Positions 1-6,997 of a stretch of DNA of 56,973 nt are shown in pieces. Below the pieces are notes generated by a model that was given only the letters and a program-made list of their open reading frames with translations, had not been told where the DNA came from and did no database searches. The DNA is taken from assembly GCF_013363975.1 (NCBI RefSeq), contig NZ_JABWGN010000029.1, positions 1 through 56,973 of the forward strand, in the 5' to 3' direction. The stretch's first letter is position 1, and each line of letters opens with the position of its first letter. The stretch is from Nonomuraea montanisoli. GTDB taxonomy: Bacteria; Actinomycetota; Actinomycetes; Streptosporangiales; Streptosporangiaceae. The position numbers were made by a program, and so were the translations under genes.

Positions 1-112
1 CGGGCCGGACCTCGACCGTGGTGTCGGCGCGGTCGGCGGCGAGGAACCGGATGCGTCCGGCGGGGATGTCCAGGACGGCGGCGATCGGGGCGGGGGTGGC
101 GAACTGCTGCAT
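1..112 (-). CDS. DUF4097-type protein, N-terminal part only
   Basis: The first 37 codons of a minus-strand gene run off the left edge of the window. The start is ATG at 112, preceded by AAGGAG (complement of 119-124) at good spacing. The peptide begins MQQFATPAPIAAVLDIPAG and continues with an Ala/Asp-rich stretch leading to TTVEVRP. From family memory, this opening is typical of actinobacterial DUF4097 proteins, which are predicted right-handed beta-repeat proteins of unknown function often linked to envelope stress or adhesion. The family call rests on the N-terminus alone. Confidence 0.7.
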   Translation of the reverse strand, partial: MQQFATPAPIAAVLDIPAGRIRFLAADRADTTVEVRP

Positions 113-222
113 GATGTGCTCCTTGTGGTGCGTTCTTTCGATGTCCACCACCATCGCCGACCGCTCTGACACGGGGCTGGCGCCGTCCTGACGTCGCCGC
201 TGACACAGGGGCGGGGAGCGGC

Positions 223-765
223 TCAGCGGCACATCGCGTCGATGAGATCGGAGAAATGCGGGAACTCCGCTTGCGCGGCGGTCACGATCTCGGTGGGGGA
301 ACGGCGGCCGCCGGGTGCGTGCCGCTCGGCGATGGCACGGAAGGCCTCGTTCGGCTGCGCCGTGGAGTTGGGGTCCGCGAAGGCCTCGCCGGGTCCCAGG
401 CCGGCGGCGAACAGCCAGAGGAGGTCGCCGAGATCGCGGGCGATCACCCCGCGCTCCCCCTCGGAGCCGATGTGGACGACGGGCTGGTCGGTGATCGCCG
501 CATCAGGACGTACCAGCCAGAAGCCGGTGTAGTCACCCGTCCCGGTCGCGCCGAAGAAGCGGAACTCGCTGCCGTCGACCTCCTGGTTGCCGGTCCACAG
601 ACGGAACCACCACGTCGTCCGGCCAGGCTCCTCGAACCGGTTGTACAGCTCGAAGTCACAGCCGCGGGCTTCGTCCGCCTCCTCGTCCCACTCCCACGCG
701 AAGCCGATTTCGGCCACCTCGGCCAGGGCAGGGGGCAATGCGAGATCTTCCGACGTGTTCGCCAC
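223..765 (-). CDS. SUKH (SMI1/KNR4)-like protein, 180 aa
   Basis: A soluble, acidic 180-residue protein starting with GTG at 765. It has no signal peptide or membrane segment. The N-terminal half is rich in Trp and acidic residues (FAWEWDEEADEA), and the middle has a hydrophobic block (DLGDLLWLFAAGLGPGEAF). This layout resembles SUKH/SMI1-KNR4 proteins, many of which act as immunity proteins against polymorphic toxins. No toxin gene lies next to it, so an immunity role is not shown. Its start lies only 9 bp beyond the LysR gene's stop on the same strand, so the two may be co-transcribed. It could also be an unrelated conserved hypothetical protein. Confidence 0.6.
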   Translation of the reverse strand: MANTSEDLALPPALAEVAEIGFAWEWDEEADEARGCDFELYNRFEEPGRTTWWFRLWTGNQEVDGSEFRFFGATGTGDYTGFWLVRPDAAITDQPVVHIGSEGERGVIARDLGDLLWLFAAGLGPGEAFADPNSTAQPNEAFRAIAERHAPGGRRSPTEIVTAAQAEFPHFSDLIDAMCR

Positions 766-774
766 CTCGAAAGA

Positions 775-1674
775 TTACGACGGCTCGGACGAAGGCTCGG
801 ACGAGAGGGCCTCGACCAGGTCGCGGATGATGCTGCGATGATCGCCGGGCCGCCACGCGAGGGCGAGCACGCTGGGGGACAGGCCTGTGACCGGGATGGT
901 CATGATCCCCGGCCGCCGGTAGATCTCGGCGTTGCCGGCGGCGAGCAGGACGATGGCGTCGCCGCTCTCGAGCGCCGCGAAGGTCTCCTCGGCGTTCGTC
1001 ACGGTCGTGCAGGTCACCGGTGGCCGCCCGCCGCGCTCGTCGGTCGCGAGCCAGTGGTCGCGGAGCGGGCCGGCGCTCTCGGGGAGCGCGAGGAAGTTCT
1101 CGTCCAGGAGCTCGGCGAAGTCGACCTCGTCCCGTTCGGCCAGCCAGTGGTCGTTCCGGAACGCGACCCAGCGCGGCTCCCGGGCCACGACCCGGATGTT
1201 GAGATCGTCCTGGCCGGGGAACGGCAGCCAGACGAACGCCACGTCGACCTCGCCCTCGGCCAGCCCCGCCGTGGGGTCGGTCCAGTTGACCTGGCGCAGC
1301 CGCAGGTCGCAGCCCGGACGGCGGGCGGTGAACCGTTCGCGCAGCGTTCCCAGGAGGCCGCGCCCGACGCTGGTCGACATGCCGACGGTCAGCCGTGAGG
1401 CTTCGGCGGCGGCGGCGTCGCCGACGGCCCGCTGGGCCTCGTCCCACTGCAGGAGCAACTCGCGGGCGGCCGGCAGCAGCGCCTCACCCGCCGCGGTGAG
1501 CCGCACCGTGCGCCGGTCGCGGTCGAACAGCCTCACCCGCATCAGATCTTCGAGCTGGCGGATCTGCTTGCTGAGCGTCGGCTGCGCGATGAACAGGCGC
1601 TCGGCCGCGCGGGTGAAGCTGAGCTCCTCCGCCACGGTCACGAAATACCTCAGGTCCCGCAGATGAGCATCCAT
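775..1674 (-). CDS. LysR-family transcriptional regulator
   Basis: 299 residues, the usual LTTR length. The N-terminal winged HTH (about residues 4-62) includes the family hallmark sequence LSFTRAAERLFIAQPTLSKQ. The rest (about 90-290) is the periplasmic-binding-protein-like effector domain. ATG at 1674 is the natural start because the HTH begins directly after it. It is divergent from the operon starting at 1736, the standard arrangement for a LysR protein that controls its neighbour. An inverted repeat at 1673-1687 with T-N11-A geometry overlaps its own start codon, which suggests autorepression plus regulation of the divergent genes. The inducer is unknown, but the regulated genes look like reductase and detoxification genes. 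Confidence 0.93.
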   Translation of the reverse strand: MDAHLRDLRYFVTVAEELSFTRAAERLFIAQPTLSKQIRQLEDLMRVRLFDRDRRTVRLTAAGEALLPAARELLLQWDEAQRAVGDAAAAEASRLTVGMSTSVGRGLLGTLRERFTARRPGCDLRLRQVNWTDPTAGLAEGEVDVAFVWLPFPGQDDLNIRVVAREPRWVAFRNDHWLAERDEVDFAELLDENFLALPESAGPLRDHWLATDERGGRPPVTCTTVTNAEETFAALESGDAIVLLAAGNAEIYRRPGIMTIPVTGLSPSVLALAWRPGDHRSIIRDLVEALSSEPSSEPS

Positions 1675-1687
1675 AGCCGTTGGCTAT
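1673..1687. promoter_or_regulatory. LysR-type operator, perfect inverted repeat
   Basis: ATAGCCGTTGGCTAT is a perfect 6-bp inverted repeat around GTT and contains the LysR consensus T-N11-A. It lies in the 61-bp divergent gap and overlaps the regulator's ATG, which occupies 1672-1674 on the complement. Binding here would block the regulator's own translation start region and place the protein about 50 bp upstream of the NTF2-like gene. A second half-site further toward 1736 was not obvious. Confidence 0.7.
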
Positions 1688-1735
1688 TACAGCAGATATT
1701 GGACGTACCGGGAAGTTCGCCGCCACGATGGCGGC

Positions 1736-2191
1736 ATGAGCACCACGGAGGATCGCCTGGCGATCATCGAGACCTGCACCCGCATGGCATGGCACGCCGA
1801 CCAGCGTGAGTGGGACCGCCTGGGCGAGGTGTTCGCGGATTCGGTGACCCTGGACTACACCAGCCTGAACGGCGGCGAGCCTGCCGTGCTGACGCCGGCG
1901 CAGATCGTCGAGGCGTGGTCGGGCCTGCTCGGCGCGTTCGACGCCACGCAGCACCTGATCACGAACCACCTGGTGACCGTCGGCGGCGACACCGCGCTCT
2001 GCACGGCGTCGTTCCAGGCCACGCACCGCCTCGCCGATCCGTTCGGCTCGCCGCTGTGGACGCTGGGCGGCACCTACCGCTTCGACCTGGTCCGCTCGGA
2101 CGGCGCGTGGAAGATCGGCGCTGTGGTGATGACCGCCACCTGGGCGGACGGCAACCGGAACCTGATGTCCCTGGCGGCCGGAAACCGATGA
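1736..2191 (+). CDS. SnoaL/NTF2-like protein, first gene of LysR-linked operon
   Basis: 151 residues forming a single cone-shaped alpha+beta domain of the SnoaL-like (NTF2) superfamily. An N-terminal helix carries WHADQREWDRLGEVFAD, a strand carries VTLDYTSL, and the C-terminal sheet carries TLGGTYRFDLVRSDGAWKI. Members are small enzymes (isomerases, dehydratases, hydroxylases) or binding proteins, and the particular reaction cannot be read from sequence. The stop overlaps the next gene's ATG (ATGA at 2188-2191), so it is translationally coupled to the reductase. The gap to the LysR gene holds the only obvious promoter for the five downstream genes. Confidence 0.85.
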   Translation: MSTTEDRLAIIETCTRMAWHADQREWDRLGEVFADSVTLDYTSLNGGEPAVLTPAQIVEAWSGLLGAFDATQHLITNHLVTVGGDTALCTASFQATHRLADPFGSPLWTLGGTYRFDLVRSDGAWKIGAVVMTATWADGNRNLMSLAAGNR

Positions 2192-2868
2192 TCGCGCTCG
2201 TGACCGGCGGCAACCGGGGGATCGGCCGGGAGGTCTGCCGCGAGCTGGCGGCACTCGGCCACACCGTCCTTCTCACCGCCCGATCGCCCGAGGCGGCCGG
2301 GGCCGCGGTCAAGGAGATCGGCGGTGACGTCGTCCCGCTGCGGCTCGACGTCACCTCCGAGGAGGACGTCGCGGCGGCGGCGGCCGCTGTCGCCGAGCGG
2401 TACGGACGGCTGGACGTCCTGGTCAACAATGCCGCCATCACCTACGACACCTGGCAGAGCGGCGCGTCCGCCGACCTGGACGTCGTCCGCGAGGCCGCCG
2501 AGACGAACCTCTACGGTCCCTGGCGGCTGATCCAGGAGCTGCTGCCGCTCCTGCGCGAGAGCCCGCACCCCCGGATCGTCAACGTGTCCAGCGAGGCGGC
2601 CTCGCTGACCAACATGGGCGGCGGCACCCCGGCGTACAGCGTCACCAAGGTGGCCCTCAACGCCCTGACCCGCATGCTGGCGGCGGAGCTTCGCGGTGAC
2701 GGTGTCCTGGTGAACGCGATCTGCCCGGGCTGGGTCGCGACGGACATGGGAGGCCCGGGCGGCCGTCCCGTCTCCGCGGGCGCGGCCGGCGTCGTCTGGG
2801 CGGCCACACTGCCCGACGACGGCCCGACCGGCGGGTTCTTCCGCGACGGCCGCCCACTCCCTTGGTGA
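2188..2868 (+). CDS. Short-chain dehydrogenase/reductase (carbonyl-reductase-like)
   Basis: 226 residues with the classical SDR pattern. The NAD(P)-binding motif TGGNRGIG is at residues 6-13, the NNAA motif near residue 80, a Ser near 137, and the catalytic YSVTK with Tyr about 150 and Lys about 154. The tail GGFFRDGRPLPW resembles CBR1-type carbonyl reductases. The expected reaction is NADPH-dependent reduction of a ketone or aldehyde in the cytoplasm. The start is the ATG that overlaps the upstream stop. A longer frame upstream is open only because of high GC. It belongs to the operon 1736-5991. Confidence 0.92.
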   Translation: MIALVTGGNRGIGREVCRELAALGHTVLLTARSPEAAGAAVKEIGGDVVPLRLDVTSEEDVAAAAAAVAERYGRLDVLVNNAAITYDTWQSGASADLDVVREAAETNLYGPWRLIQELLPLLRESPHPRIVNVSSEAASLTNMGGGTPAYSVTKVALNALTRMLAAELRGDGVLVNAICPGWVATDMGGPGGRPVSAGAAGVVWAATLPDDGPTGGFFRDGRPLPW

Positions 2869-2888
2869 ACGCTTGTGAAGGAAATGAA

Positions 2889-3719
2889 ATGATCTTGGTG
2901 ACGGGTGCGACGGGCAACGTCGGTTCCGAAGTGGTCCGGGCCCTGGTCGCAGCGGGTGAACCCGTCCGGGCGCTGGTGCGGGAGCCGGACACCGTGTCGC
3001 TGCCGGACGGCGTCGAGGCGGCGACGGGTGACCTCAACCGGCCGGAGAGCATGACCGGAGCGCTGGGCGGGGCCCGCGCGGTGTTCCTGCTCCCCGGGTA
3101 CGCGGACATGCCGGGCCTGCTGGCCGAGGCCCGGCGGGCGGGAGTGGAACAGGTCGTGCTGCTGTCCGGCGGCTCGGCCGGGAGCGGCGACATGACCAAC
3201 GCGGTGACCCGTTTCATGGCCGCGTCCGAGTCCGCCGTGCGGGAGTCCGGGCTGCCGTGGACGTTCCTGCGGCCGAGCGCGTTCATGTCCAACGCTCTGC
3301 GCTGGCTGCCGCAGCTCCGGGCCGGCGATCAGGTGCGGGTCCCGTTCCCGGACGTCCGGACGGCGAGCGTCGACCCGTACGACATCGGGGCCGTCGCCGC
3401 CCGCGCGCTGCTGTCGGAGGAGTACCGGGGCGAGATCCTCCGCCCGACCGGTCCGGTCGCGATGCCGCCCGCCGACCAGGTCGCCGTGCTGGCCGAGGTC
3501 CTCGGCCGCGACCTGCGGTTCGTGGGCCTGACGAACGAGGAGGCGCGCACCGACCTGCTCGCCACCACGCCCGTCGAGTACGTGGACGCGTTCTTCGACT
3601 TCTACGTGAACGGCTCGCTCGACGAGTCGATCGTCCGCCCGACCGTCCGCGAGGTCACGGGCCGCGAGCCCCGCACCTTCGAGCAGTGGGCGCAGGCCCA
3701 CGCGGACGACTTCCGCTGA
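2889..3719 (+). CDS. NmrA-like NAD(P)-binding atypical SDR
   Basis: 276 residues starting MILVTGATGNVGSEVV, which gives the Rossmann glycine motif TGATGNVG at residues 5-12. The length and the absence of an obvious YxxxK place it with NmrA/HSCARG or QOR2-like atypical SDRs, which include NADPH sensors and quinone or azo reductases. The ATG at 2889 is chosen because AAGGA lies 6 nt upstream and the Rossmann strand starts immediately. An in-frame GTG at 2862 would add nine unlikely residues. It is the third gene of the LysR-linked operon, 20 bp after the SDR. Confidence 0.88.
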   Translation: MILVTGATGNVGSEVVRALVAAGEPVRALVREPDTVSLPDGVEAATGDLNRPESMTGALGGARAVFLLPGYADMPGLLAEARRAGVEQVVLLSGGSAGSGDMTNAVTRFMAASESAVRESGLPWTFLRPSAFMSNALRWLPQLRAGDQVRVPFPDVRTASVDPYDIGAVAARALLSEEYRGEILRPTGPVAMPPADQVAVLAEVLGRDLRFVGLTNEEARTDLLATTPVEYVDAFFDFYVNGSLDESIVRPTVREVTGREPRTFEQWAQAHADDFR

Positions 3720-3753
3720 ACCCGCTCGCACTCCGACTCCACGAAGGTTTTCG

Positions 3754-5079
3754 ATGAACCAGAGATTGCGGCGCCTTCTGGCCGCAAGCTCCGCCGCCGC
3801 ATGCGCGATCGCGTCGGTGGCGGGCTGTTCGAACGACGACAAGCCCGCGGCGACGCCCGCGCAGAAGGCGGAGCCGGGACGCTTCGCCTCGTCCAACCCG
3901 GGCTCGGTCAACACCTACTGGATCCAGGCGCCGGAGGGCCTGGTCGTCATCGACACCCTGCGCACGCCGACCGATGCCCGGAAGGCGGTGGCGGAGATCA
4001 GGAAGTCCGGCAAGCCGGTCGCCGCCATCCTGCTCACCCACTCCCATCCCGACCATGTGGGCGGGGCGGGCGCCTTCCACGAGGCGTTCCCGCAGGCCCC
4101 CGTCTACGCGTCCAGAGCGACCGACAAGACGATGCGGGAGGACGGCCGGGGCTTCTACCCGCTGGCCCGTTCGGCGAACGCGGACTTCCCCGCCAAGGTC
4201 ACCTACGCCGACCGGACGTTCGAGGACGGCGCACCGGTGCAGGTCGGCGGCCTCCGCTTCGAGACCGCCACGTTCGCGCACGGCGAGTCCGACATCGCGA
4301 ACGTCTACTACCGCCCCGACACCGGCGACCTCTTCTCCGGCGACCTGGCGACCGGCAAGGTCACGCCCGCGCTGATCGAGGGGACGAGCTGCGGCTGGCT
4401 CCAGGTCCTCGACCAGCTCGGTGGGCGCTTCTCCGGGGCCAGGACGATGTACCCGGGACACGGCGCCGCGGGCCCGGCCCGCGCGTTGATCGACGAGCAG
4501 CGCCGGTATCTCCAGGCGTTCCGCGGGCTGGTGCGGCCGGCCGTCGCCCCGGACTCGCCCGAGGGCAGGACGGCCGGCCCCGGCGAGCAGAAGTCGATCA
4601 TCGCGGAGCTGGACCGCGCCTACCCCGGCTATCCGCCGGTCGCGGACCTTCCGACCATCGTGCAGGAGAACATCAAGGCCGTCGCGCGGGAGCTGTCCGC
4701 CGAGGACCCCGCGAAGACGCCCGCCGCCTGCGCGGACACCCCCGCGCAAGGGGTGGCCGGGCTGCTGGCGCCGGTGAGCGCCTACGTCACCGCGGTCAAC
4801 GGCCGCGACCTCGACGCGCTGGCGGGAGCGTTCGCCGCCGACGCGGAGCTCATCGACGTCGGGCGGCGTTTCAAGGGGCGCGCCGCGATCCGCGACTGGG
4901 CCCGGGCCGAGGTCATCGGCGGCGCCCTGACCGTCGTCAGGGTCGCCGAGAACCGGCCCGACCACCAGCGCCTCCTGGTGCGCTTCGCCCCCGGCGGCCA
5001 GGGAGGCTTCGAGGCCTACTACGCCTTCACCGTCGACGGCTCGTCCATCACCAGAGCCGAACTGACCTATGCGAACTGA
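3754..5079 (+). CDS. Lipoprotein: metallo-beta-lactamase fold fused to NTF2-like domain
   Basis: 441 residues in three parts. First is a lipoprotein signal with lipobox VAGC and Cys25. Next is an MBL-fold hydrolase (about 40-300) with the zinc motif THSHPDH (His96, His98, Asp100, His101) and further candidate ligands in TFAHGESD, FSGDLA and YPGHG. Last is a SnoaL/NTF2-like domain (about 335-441) starting LLAPVSAYVTAVNGRDLDAL. It is predicted to be anchored outside the membrane. The MBL part resembles secreted glyoxalase-II-like or cyclase-like hydrolases. The NTF2 domain belongs to the same broad fold as the first gene of the operon, so the operon encodes this fold twice. The substrate is unknown. 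Confidence 0.88.
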   Translation: MNQRLRRLLAASSAAACAIASVAGCSNDDKPAATPAQKAEPGRFASSNPGSVNTYWIQAPEGLVVIDTLRTPTDARKAVAEIRKSGKPVAAILLTHSHPDHVGGAGAFHEAFPQAPVYASRATDKTMREDGRGFYPLARSANADFPAKVTYADRTFEDGAPVQVGGLRFETATFAHGESDIANVYYRPDTGDLFSGDLATGKVTPALIEGTSCGWLQVLDQLGGRFSGARTMYPGHGAAGPARALIDEQRRYLQAFRGLVRPAVAPDSPEGRTAGPGEQKSIIAELDRAYPGYPPVADLPTIVQENIKAVARELSAEDPAKTPAACADTPAQGVAGLLAPVSAYVTAVNGRDLDALAGAFAADAELIDVGRRFKGRAAIRDWARAEVIGGALTVVRVAENRPDHQRLLVRFAPGGQGGFEAYYAFTVDGSSITRAELTYAN

Positions 5080-5097
5080 TCGAAGGAGCGAACGTTC

Positions 5098-5991
5098 ATG
5101 ACCACCGTGCAGAAGGTGACGTTCTCCGCCGGCGACGTGACGCTGACCGGGAACCTGTTTCTGCCCGCCGGCGCCGGCCCGGCGCCGGGCATCGTGGTGG
5201 CGGGCACCTGGACGAGCGTCAAGGAGCTGATGGCCGACCGGTACGCCGAGCGGCTCGCCGACCGCGGCTTCGCCGCCCTGTCCTTCGACTTCACCGGCTA
5301 CGGCGAGTCCGAGGGCGAGCCGCGCGACTACGAGGTGCCGGAACGCAAGGTCCGCGACATCAACCACGCGGTCACCTTCCTCGCCGGACATCCCGCGGTG
5401 GACGCCACCCGTCTCGGCGCCCTCGGCGTCTGCGCGGCCGCGATGTACATGAGCGGGAACGCCGTCGACGATCCCCGCATCCGGTCGCTGGCGCTCGTCG
5501 CGCCCTGGCTGCACGACCCCGAGATCTGCCGGGAGGTGTACGGCGGCGAGGAGGGCGTCGCGGACAAGCTCGCCGACGCCGCACGGGCCCGCGCGACGTA
5601 CGAGGCGACCGGCGAGGTCGAGTACGTGCCGGTCGTCAGCGGCTCCGACCCTCGCGCGGCCATGCCGTTCGACATCGACTTCTACCTCAACCCCGACCGC
5701 GGCGGCCTCCCGCAGTGGCCCAACCGCTTCGCGGTGATGGCATGGCCGGGCTGGCTCGGCTACGACTCGATCTCCCTCGCCCCCCGTCTCAGCCGGCCCG
5801 TCCTGCTCGTCCACAGCGAGGACGCCGCCATCCCGCACGGGGCGCGGCGCTTCCACGCCGGGCTGGCCGGGCCCAAGGAGTTCGTCTGGACCGAGGGGGA
5901 CCAGTTCGCCTTCTATGACCAGGAACCGCAGGTCACGACGGCTGTGGACGCCGCAGCGGCCCATTTCCGCCGCACGCTGTCCCACGCGTAG
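5098..5991 (+). CDS. Alpha/beta hydrolase with Cys nucleophile elbow
   Basis: 297 residues, preceded by AAGGAG and starting ATG at 5098. The fold is seen in TSVKELMADRYAERLADRGF, the strand AALSFDFTGYGESEG, and the nucleophile elbow LGVCAAAMY with Cys near residue 112 instead of Ser. Dienelactone-hydrolase-like relatives with GxCxxG elbows use this Cys. The acid and base probably lie in VHSEDAAIP and near the C-terminus. It is the last gene of the LysR-linked operon, 18 bp after the MBL fusion. A cytoplasmic esterase or lactonase acting on a product of the upstream reductases is plausible but not shown. Confidence 0.85.
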   Translation: MTTVQKVTFSAGDVTLTGNLFLPAGAGPAPGIVVAGTWTSVKELMADRYAERLADRGFAALSFDFTGYGESEGEPRDYEVPERKVRDINHAVTFLAGHPAVDATRLGALGVCAAAMYMSGNAVDDPRIRSLALVAPWLHDPEICREVYGGEEGVADKLADAARARATYEATGEVEYVPVVSGSDPRAAMPFDIDFYLNPDRGGLPQWPNRFAVMAWPGWLGYDSISLAPRLSRPVLLVHSEDAAIPHGARRFHAGLAGPKEFVWTEGDQFAFYDQEPQVTTAVDAAAAHFRRTLSHA

Positions 5992-6099
5992 GCGGACGCC
6001 TTACCCGGTGTGACCGCCGCTCGTACGGTCGGCTTGATCGGACGAACGAACCGACGCGCCGACCGGTCGATGATCGACGATTTCTGCCGACCGATGAAC

Positions 6100-6105
6100 T
6101 ACAGT
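6100..6105 (+). promoter_or_regulatory. Probable -10 box of a leaderless promoter
   Basis: TACAGT fits the actinobacterial -10 pattern TANNNT and ends 8 nt before the GTG start of the methyltransferase. No ribosome-binding site lies between them. This spacing is what a leaderless transcript would show. The -35 region is weak, so this is a positional inference. Confidence 0.45.
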
Positions 6106-6113
6106 CGTCCGCC

Positions 6114-6767
6114 GTGGCCGAATCCTCCCCCTATCTGACAGCGACGGCGGACGCCTACGACGCCCTCGCCGACATCTACGCCGACTTCGTCCGAGACTCG
6201 CTCGACCGCCTGCCGGTGGATCGCGCGATAGTCGCGGCGTTCGCCGAACTCGTACGGGCCGACGGACCCCGGCCCGTCGTCGAGGCCGGCTGCGGTCCCG
6301 GGTACATGACGGCACACCTGCGTGACCTCGGACTGGACGCCTTCGGCATCGACCTGTCTCCGGCGTTGATCGACATCGCCCGCAGGGACTACCCTGACCT
6401 GCGTTTCGAGGTCGGCTCGATGGGCGCCTTCGACGTCGCCGACGGCGAGCTGGGCGATCTGCTCTCCTGGTACTCCATGATCCACGTCCCGCCGCCGGAG
6501 CTGCCGCCGTACTTCGCCGAGTTCCGCCGGGTGCTGGCCCCGGGCGGTCACCTCCTGCTCGGCTTCTTCGAGTCCGAGGGCGGCCCGGTGCAGGAGTTCG
6601 ACCACAAGGTCACGCCGGCCTACCGGTGGCCGATCGACGACCTGGCCGACCTGGCCCGCAAGGAGGAGTTCGTCGAGGTGGCGCGGATGTTGCGCGAGCC
6701 TCTGGAGGGCGAACGATTCCGCCGCGGCCACCTGCTGATGCGCAGACAGGCCGCCGCCGTGTGCTGA
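6114..6767 (+). CDS. Class I SAM-dependent methyltransferase
   Basis: 217 residues starting with GTG at 6114. Motif I of the Rossmann-like methyltransferase fold is VVEAGCGPGYMTAHL (about residues 54-68). It is followed by the acidic ribose-binding strand AFGIDLSPALIDIARRDYPD and the motif II/III region LLSWYSMIHVPPPELPPYF. The C-terminal part has LAPGGHLLLGFF. The enzyme would methylate a small molecule, but nothing indicates which. It stands alone, 122 bp after the LysR-linked operon, with what looks like its own leaderless promoter. Confidence 0.9.
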   Translation: MAESSPYLTATADAYDALADIYADFVRDSLDRLPVDRAIVAAFAELVRADGPRPVVEAGCGPGYMTAHLRDLGLDAFGIDLSPALIDIARRDYPDLRFEVGSMGAFDVADGELGDLLSWYSMIHVPPPELPPYFAEFRRVLAPGGHLLLGFFESEGGPVQEFDHKVTPAYRWPIDDLADLARKEEFVEVARMLREPLEGERFRRGHLLMRRQAAAVC

Positions 6768-6997
6768 CGCCCTGGGCCGCGCTACCGCAGACCGGGCACC
6801 GAGAACTCCGCGCCCCGCCTCCGTGAGCACGTCACCGGCATCCAGGACCACAGCGCGTGCCGCGGGGCCACTGGCTCGCCGTCGAGATCATCCGAGCGTG
6901 GCTCGCCCCACGCGAGGTATCCGATCTGCTAGGCAGTGCGCCGGTGGATCCGGGATTGCGGTGGGAAGGAGGGTTCCGCGAGCGCGCTGCAAAGGGG
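6768..6997. other. Intergenic stretch, possible coding relic
   Basis: 230 bp between a plus-strand gene and the 3' end of a minus-strand gene. On the plus strand from about 6857 one frame reads GHWLAVEIIRAWLAPREV and then a Gly/Arg/Asp-rich stretch, ending without a credible gene context. It looks more protein-like than random GC-rich DNA but matches nothing I recognise. No clear terminator hairpin was seen. Confidence 0.3.

Noticed and set aside
223..765. Immunity protein of a polymorphic toxin system
   Set aside because: Only the SUKH-like fold hints at it. There is no toxin, WXG100 or secretion gene adjacent.
5090..5097. GAACGTTC palindrome before the hydrolase start, similar to the LacI operator
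   Set aside because: It matches only the inner 8-9 bases, lies between a ribosome-binding site and a start codon inside an operon, and is 25 kb from the LacI locus. Chance is more likely.
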